Positions 57,941 through 64,000 of a stretch of DNA of 64,000 nt are shown piece by piece. Position 1 is the stretch's first letter. Every line of letters begins with the position of its first letter. Made by a program: the position numbers and the translations under genes. Location of the stretch: assembly GCA_036971715.1 (NCBI GenBank), contig JAVHJL010000005.1, positions 3,348,001 through 3,412,000 on the forward strand, read 5' to 3'. Below the pieces are notes generated by a model. That model was given only the letters and a program-made list of their open reading frames with translations, was not told where the DNA came from and did no database searches. The DNA comes from Arthrobotrys musiformis (lineage: Eukaryota > Ascomycota > Orbiliomycetes > Orbiliales > Orbiliaceae).

Positions 57941-57967
57941 CCTTAGATGATGAATCATCATCTAAGG
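57941..57967. repeat. Perfect 13-bp inverted repeat (1-nt spacer)
   Basis: CCTTAGATGATGA (57941-57953), A, TCATCATCTAAGG (57955-57967). It begins 33 bp beyond the stop codon of the leftward 661-aa gene and could form a transcript-end hairpin or cruciform, or be a dimeric protein-binding site. Confidence 0.9.
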
Positions 57968-57999
57968 GCTTTGGATATCCAAATCCGCAAGCTGGCTGC

Positions 58000-60127
58000 T
58001 CAGACTTTCGCCTTCAGTCCCTCCTCCTCCCCCTTGTCGGTAGATCCTCGATCTACCTCCCCCGGTCCTCCTCCCTCGGACCCCGATTCGAGCATTGTTC
58101 CCACTTCCGTCTGGGCGCTGCTCGGGACTAGTGTTGACGTCGCCTTTTCATCCGGTCCATCGTTAGCAGCTCCATCGCCGATGCCATCCCGTGGGACCGT
58201 CTCTGGCTGATCACGGGGCTCCGGTTCTCCACCGAGCAATGAGATACTCAAATGCTTCGGTGGTTGAACCGGCCCGAAATCGAGAACCTTGATATCCCAA
58301 CCCAAAATCTTCCCCTTTGGGATTTGGTGCAACGTACCTCCGAGGTCCTTGACGCTCAGGTGGCTCTCCTGGTCCTTCTGGTCCTGCGTCTTGCGCTCTA
58401 AATCGGCCTTATGTTCGTCATAGGCCTTTGACGAGTTGTAGAGAACAACTTTCGCCTTGTCAGGAAGATCCCCCATGACCGGGATAAGACGGGAATCGGT
58501 GTTGAAGTAGTCACCGCGGAGGAACCACTTCTCGATGCGTAGGACGCAAGCGCCCCCGACAATACCGATGACGGTTCCTACACCAATACTATTAGCCCCA
58601 TGCAGCTAGTTACTAAAATCAATTGGATTATACCCTGGGTATTGCCGGTTGGAACCGCAACGGCTCGGCTAATAACGTAGTCGGACCTCAGGGGATGTTG
58701 GACGATGACAGCATAGGCCCTTTTCCCGATAATAGAGCGATCGGGAATAGGAACCGGGGTCCCAGTTCCTTTCCAACCAGCGTGGAAGAGCTCGGCTGGC
58801 GCGAGACCAACGGTGATAATCTCGCCGTTCCTCATCTTGATGGGAACAAAAATGGAAAGCTGGCCAACACGCATTGGACAAGTTCTGTCATCAATGTCAT
58901 CACAGCTTGCTGCAAATTTACCATTGTCAGTACCAACTCCTCTCCCTCTACCCCATTGTCTCACCATGCTGGAAAGAATGGTATTGCTGACTTACCAATG
59001 TAATTTCCGAATAAGGCTCGGACTTCCTTGGGCTTGTACTTCTCCAAGAACAAGGGAATATCTCCCATGGACTGGAGGACCATATCATCGGGAGCATATG
59101 GCTTGTTCTTGGGCCCCTCAGCGACGGGGAAAGTTGGGAAAGCGTACTTGCGAGGAGACTTCCCAGTGACTCCAATGGCCGGAGCGGTTGGAGGAATGAC
59201 ATTCATTTTGACTAAATAGTCGTCGACCTTTTCGCGGTCCTGAGCTTCTGAAAGCAGTCGTCGCAAAGTTTGAGGAGACTTTGGGCTTTCCTTTCTCATG
59301 CCCTGGAGCGACTCTTGAGAGTGAATGAGATTGTTGGGTCCGTACCCTTGGGAAGTCCTCAAGACAGCTGGAACTTTCTTGGATGAGGCAGTGGGAGTTT
59401 GGATTCTTGATTGAGGGTGCGAGGTGACTGGGCTCTTGGTGGTGCTCGGCGACTTGGAGACAATTGAGGATTTGAGAATACCTGGTGGCTGAGAAGTAGC
59501 GGAAGACTTTGGGGCGCCTGGAGAATTCGGAGCGCTTGGAGCTTTTGAGGCGCTCGGGGATTTGGAAGAAGTGTGAGAGTTATCGGCAGCAGAAGATCCG
59601 ACTTCTTCTTCATATATGGGAAATGGTGGTGTCCTCTCTCGCGATGAAGAAGAGCCACTGGATGATGATCCCGAAGCTCTAGGAGGAGTTGGTCGCCTGT
59701 TATCTGTGTCATCCTGCCCAGATCCCTCCTGGACAGCAGCTCGTGGCTCCTGGCTCTTGGTTGCGTGAGTTGACTTTGCCTTCCTGCCACCTTCCACTGA
59801 AACAGCAGCTGGCTGCGACGCTGGCTGTGATACTGGGTGAGAAGGTTGATCCTCTGGGTAAGACGGCTTCCATCTACTAGGAATGGAGGACTTGGAGGTA
59901 AATTGGGGCTTTGGACTCCCAAAAGGAGATCCTGGGCTCCCATAACTGCGACCTGGCGTGGTTTGCAATCTCGCCGTACTATATCCATTACCAGGGGGGG
60001 TGGATGGGAGAGCTGTAGGGGCTCCTTGCTTCTTTGGCGTAGTAGCCATATCCTGAATGGGAACAGTTGGAAGCTTTGGTGGAGCAGAAGAACCATTCCC
60101 CGAAGCGTTTGGGCGTGTCGGTGACAT
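58000..60127 (-). CDS. Large Ser/Pro-rich protein of unknown function
   Basis: Three exons, 60127-58996, 58909-58634 and 58577-58000 (introns 86 and 56 bp), in phase; 661 aa. Residues 1-~270 are disordered and rich in Ser, Pro and Thr with many possible SP/TP phosphosites. Residues ~280-560 look folded: an acidic-basic helix (RRLLSEAQDREKVDDYL), then PLFLEKYKPKEVRALFGNYI, a CDD..CP pair, GQLSIFVPIKMRNGEIITVG and GKRAYAVIVQHPL. After the second splice comes GTVIGIVGGACVLRIEKWFL, a short glycine-rich hydrophobic segment. The tail is acidic and disordered. No family recognised. An intron-like GTGAGT..TGAAG segment in the 5' leader (~60306-60255) suggests a leader intron. Coding-strand composition is even, unlike most other genes here. 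Confidence 0.7.
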
Positions 60128-61674
60128 AATGACTCTCTTCGGTCTATCAAATATCTAGAAGCGTTCTGGAAGGAGCTTTGACGGAGCAACGAGGTGATCT
60201 TGGATCTATCGAAAACCACATCACCATCAACTATATGCATCTCTTACAAGCTTCAGAGAAGCTTAATTAAGCAAACAGCAACCTTGGGGAAGGGGTATAC
60301 TCACCACTGAAAAGTAGCTGATAGAGAGAGAGGTTGGAGAGCGAAGATGGATGATGATCTGACTAAAGCTTCTTGAGCTCTAGGATGAGAATGGGATGAT
60401 GAGGTGATGGTGGAGATGCAAAGAGGGAGGTATGAAAGAAGTTATGAGCACGAAAGGAAGTAAAGGGTGATATCCAAACCGAGCTGGAGAAGGATTGATG
60501 AAAACTCTAGCTTTAGGCTTTGTCGGGCTCTGTTGACTGGTGTAGTCGTGGGCAGTAAGAAGGTGAAGCAGGCTCTCTACATTGAAAGGTTCAAGATTCT
60601 GGTGCCTTTGGGCTTCAGCTAGGTCCTTGGGTTGCCAATTTATTTGTAGGGCCAATGGGTGCCAAATAATTGTACCCTATTGTTAGGAGTTGAGGTTATC
60701 GATAAAAACCTTAAACCTCAATACCTCTCCGGACCATATCGACAACCACCACGACGATATTCCCACCACGGGGACACCGATGAATATTCCCTAGCAAACC
60801 GACTACGCAATGCCGCGGGGCCTTTGGGAGCTGGGAGTTCCATGCATCTATATGCTCTCAACAGCATCATGATACGAAAATACCACACGACAACTCGCTA
60901 CCGACGAGGTAGCTGTCCCTCACGGCATGCATTTGCATCTGGGTGTCATAATCTAACACTCCGCGGCGGTTGTGGCTACACGGCTAGATAACATCCAAGA
61001 TGCCCGATGGCACAGTCCATTGCTTGTATTGCCATTTCTCCGAGCGAACAATGTGCCACTGGGTTTACTTCATGGCGATTGGATCTATAATCCTCATGTT
61101 GTACTGCCACAGGCGGGCTGGGTATGGGACAGCATCTGTGAATTCAAACAGAATGGTTAGATGTTTTCTAGCAGGGGGGGAAAGGGATCTAGCCGGCCGG
61201 GTGGCTTGATCGAGATTTTAGAATCTATAGATTCTCCAAATACACGGGCACTTCATCAAGCCTAATCTTCGGTTGCTCTATGATGGTGGTGCACACACGC
61301 ATCCATATCGCCTTAATGGGATGAGTGCCAGCGAGACAACTTCATTCCCAAACTTGAGGTTATTTGCTGAAAAGGGGCTCTAGATTCGGGAATCTTCTGG
61401 AGATTAGTCTGCGGGCATCGGTTAGTGTAGCTAGCTTTAGGTAGAAGCTTTGTGGGGGCTACATGGAGGATGACGTTAGGCTAGAGGTCTTTGATTGGGT
61501 ATCTCCTTCGATAGACTACAAGGTATCTAGAGTACGGAGAGAGGTGAAATAGCTAAGTTCTTCAGAATCTTTGGTGGGCCGTAGTCGTGGTTTATTGATG
61601 GCGAAGTCATCTTTCGATGTTTACTATGTACTGTATTTGGGAGGGCTAACTAAGGGAGTGTCGATAGGAGTGGA

Positions 61675-61745
61675 GATGGGGATGAAGGTGGTAGTGAGGA
61701 TGAAGATGAAGATGAAGATGAAGGTGGAGATGAAAATGGGGATAT
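61675..61745 (+). repeat. Imperfect GATGAA/GGTGGA microsatellite
   Basis: Repeated aagatg / gatgaa hexamers with variants (ggtgga, gagatg) read directly. No convincing coding role. Confidence 0.75.
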
Positions 61746-62076
61746 ATGACTTGGGGTGGTTACCGAGATGGCGGTGAGTCACCACTACTTCCGAACTGTC
61801 GGGTGGGATATCGGTGTATCACAGGTTACCTGGGTAACCAAACGACACTCCTAGCTTGGAATATCATAGATCTAGAAATTTGGTCTGTGATACGTGAAAT
61901 CACGCTGCATGCTGTATAAGAGGTGTGTTACGCAAAATAACATTGGCTCCATTAATCTCAGAAGATGAATATATATATCAAACGAGGGGCTTGATCAAGC
62001 CGCAAGTGCGAGTTAGGTCCAAGATCGAGCTCGATGGTTATATATCGCCCGTGCGGGCTGGGATTGAGACAAGTTA

Positions 62077-62094
62077 TATATACCTAGGTATATA
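62077..62094. repeat. 18-bp perfect palindrome
   Basis: TATATACCTAGGTATATA reads the same on both strands, in an AT-rich intergenic region. Possible cruciform or binding site; could be chance in TA-rich DNA. Confidence 0.7.
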
Positions 62095-64000
62095 GGTACA
62101 TAACTCGATTCCTATATGCTTATATTTATAGGCGCTTATATACATATATCTCTCTACAGATATAAAGGAATATTGATATGTGGGTGCTCTATATATTCCC
62201 ATTGTCTCAAACCAGACACCGCAAGAAATATATTCCCAGAGTATATTAAATATAGATATACCTTGCCTCGAGGACCAATCTGTACGTAGTTATATACTCA
62301 TGGATGCCGACCATACTATCCAAAACTGCCAGTAGTATACATACTAGTAGTAATTAGATCCAAATAAAAGCCTATTTAGTAAGCTAACCGTTAATGGGTC
62401 ATCCCGGTGGCTCTTTGTGCGGTCTGGGTACGAGACCGGGTCATACGTATTTGACACGCCTACTTTGTGATATCTAAGCGTAAGACTGTTTAAATTGACA
62501 CCCCATGCGAGCTGGTTCACGCTCTATCTATTTTTCAAGATATATATACAGCTTGGCCTTGGAGCGTGGTCAGGTAATGATATTAAGGATATTTAAGGCA
62601 GCCTACATCTTGGAACTCTATACTTTAAATCACAGATATGCCCTTCCTATCTAGCTATCCCCACTGTGGTAATATATGAGGATATCCGGCAATTCCTGTA
62701 TACCCCACTCGAAACTTTGACTCTGCAGATCTAGCTCCTCTCCCTCGGACGCATCGACCAATCGAACATCACCACTCTCATGACCAATAACAATACAAAG
62801 TCCAATCCAACCATCCCCAAATCCAGCCTAACCCCAATCCCCTCAAAAAAGAAGATCTGACTGGCCTAGCGAACCATCTCTCCATCCCGCCTTGCAGTGC
62901 TAAAAGCTTCAAAGCTATATCTGTAGGTACAATGCCATCTGCTGCAAGGACCATGAAGTCCAGATTACCTAGCTACCAATATGCTAGATGAAGGGATCAA
63001 TCCCTTCCGATTCAAAAAAAAAAAAAAAAAAAAAGAACCCCGGGCATAGCCGTCCCATATCGGCGGGCCTAACAATACTGCCAGCAGACAACAGAGATCG
63101 ACCGGCGGGTAACATCATCCCCAAAATAGAAAAATTCCGAATAGCCAATCTATCCCCGCAAATACTCACAACCTTCACATGTCCCATATCCTTCCTATCC
63201 CTAGAAACCTAGTGACAAAAAGAACTGTACGGTGAGCTGTCCCGCACGTGCGTGTTCATACCAACTAATCTCCCCTCTCCATTCGTCAATCCTCCTATCG
63301 ATAAAACCTGCTGTTTCAGTCAATCAGTTGCGCCAGGGACAGCTGGCAAAGCAAGAACTGCAGCGTGCAGTTGCAGTTGATAACCGACATACACATACAT
63401 ACATGTTGCATACATTATGTGGCGCGGGGGATTCGTGGCCGGTACATGCATATAGAGCATTAGATAGTACCATCTGATGTACATGTATCCCCTCTGCATG
63501 CAGTAATGTGGGATGATTGGGGGTTAATTCTAGCCAATCGTGGGGGTGTGGTTCAGAGCAAAAAAAAACTTATCATTATTTACGGCGGAAGTCCGTGTGG
63601 AGATTGCAGTGAGGGGAAATTTTGTTTTGCAGAGTTTATCGATACTAATGATCATTGATCGTGAGATATTTTATTTGTATGTATGCGATTATTCGGCAAT
63701 ACGCAAACCGAAGGAGGGGAAAGTGGCGACAGAGGCATTTTCCCCACCTTCGAAATTTCTAGGTCCGAGCAATTATGCATCAAAACCCATCGTTTCCGCC
63801 GGTCATCGGCCGCGGGTGGCGAATCTTCGAATAAAATTTTTATCGTGCTTCAGAATCGTCATGGATAAGTTCCCGATGTTGAAGTAATAATGGTTCTCGA
63901 ACGGTTACGATCATATAGCGCAGGTCACGATTTTACAATTTTAGAATCAAAGCGAAAGTTTCAAAGGAAAATATTTATATTCGAAGATAAATTAGAATGA

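Larger units (their letters stand above)
60128..64000. other. Right-end 3.9 kb, no supported gene
   Basis: Starts with the leader region of the 661-aa gene. A degenerate GATGAA-type microsatellite lies around 61675-61745, an 18-bp perfect palindrome centred on CCTAGG at 62077-62094, and a run of 21 A at 63014-63034. The 61.9-62.7 kb stretch is rich in TATA steps. Short frames near 62782, 63212 (minus) and 63540 do not make convincing genes. Confidence 0.5.

Noticed and set aside
59359..60240. Minus-strand 293-codon frame overlapping the Ser/Pro-rich gene
   Set aside because: Shifted frame of the same exon; its low-complexity repeats keep the second frame open. The accepted frame has phase-consistent splices downstream.
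1..64000. CRISPR arrays, bacterial operons, telomeric repeats
   Set aside because: No regularly spaced direct repeats, no TTAGGG arrays; introns and the tRNA intron show the DNA is nuclear eukaryotic.

Overview
The window is genomic DNA of a filamentous ascomycete (Pezizomycotina). Genes carry short introns (mostly 47-90 bp) with GTANGT-like donors and CTNAC-type branch points. A single dispersed 5S rRNA gene, an intron-bearing tRNA-Glu, a Zn(II)2Cys6 regulator, Kex2-processed secreted proteins and NACHT-type immune receptors all fit that group. I cannot name the species. An orbiliomycete-like origin is only a guess.

Layout. 0-2.3 kb: C-terminal part of a NACHT-WD40 receptor, cut by the window edge. 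4-14.6 kb: a PaiB-like FMN-binding protein, a gag-like/jacalin-like fusion, a small F-box-like protein, a wax-synthase-type MBOAT acyltransferase, tRNA-Glu, an Lso2/CCDC124 ribosome-associated protein, a short membrane or secreted protein and a Thr-rich secreted protein. 15.2 kb: 5S rRNA. 16.3-18.2 kb: a caspase-like domain fused to a degenerate short-chain dehydrogenase. 19.3 kb: an 8-Cys secreted protein. 20.2-28.3 kb: a gene desert holding a candidate Pol III structured RNA. 28.3-29.8 kb: two small genes. 31.7-54.7 kb: an accessory cluster of four paralogous F-box/2EXR-like genes, two full PNP-NACHT-ankyrin receptors, a tRNA-like gene and a Zn2Cys6 regulator. 56-60.1 kb: a PQ-loop membrane protein and a large unrecognised protein. 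60.1-64 kb: no gene I can support.

How the genes relate. Three NACHT receptors, the caspase-SDR protein and a lectin-like fusion are the kinds of modules fungi use for non-self recognition and regulated cell death. The receptors and the F-box-like paralogs form a classic accessory block. Housekeeping genes (Lso2, tRNA, 5S, MBOAT, PQ-loop) sit around it. Most gene models here are spliced reconstructions in which every junction was checked for phase.

Most striking pattern. In many genes, on both strands, each sizeable exon starts C-rich on the coding strand and switches abruptly to G/T-rich, and the pattern resets after each intron. The receptors, the caspase-SDR gene and the 661-aa gene lack it. 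I could not compute statistics. The pattern is read directly from synonymous codon choice.
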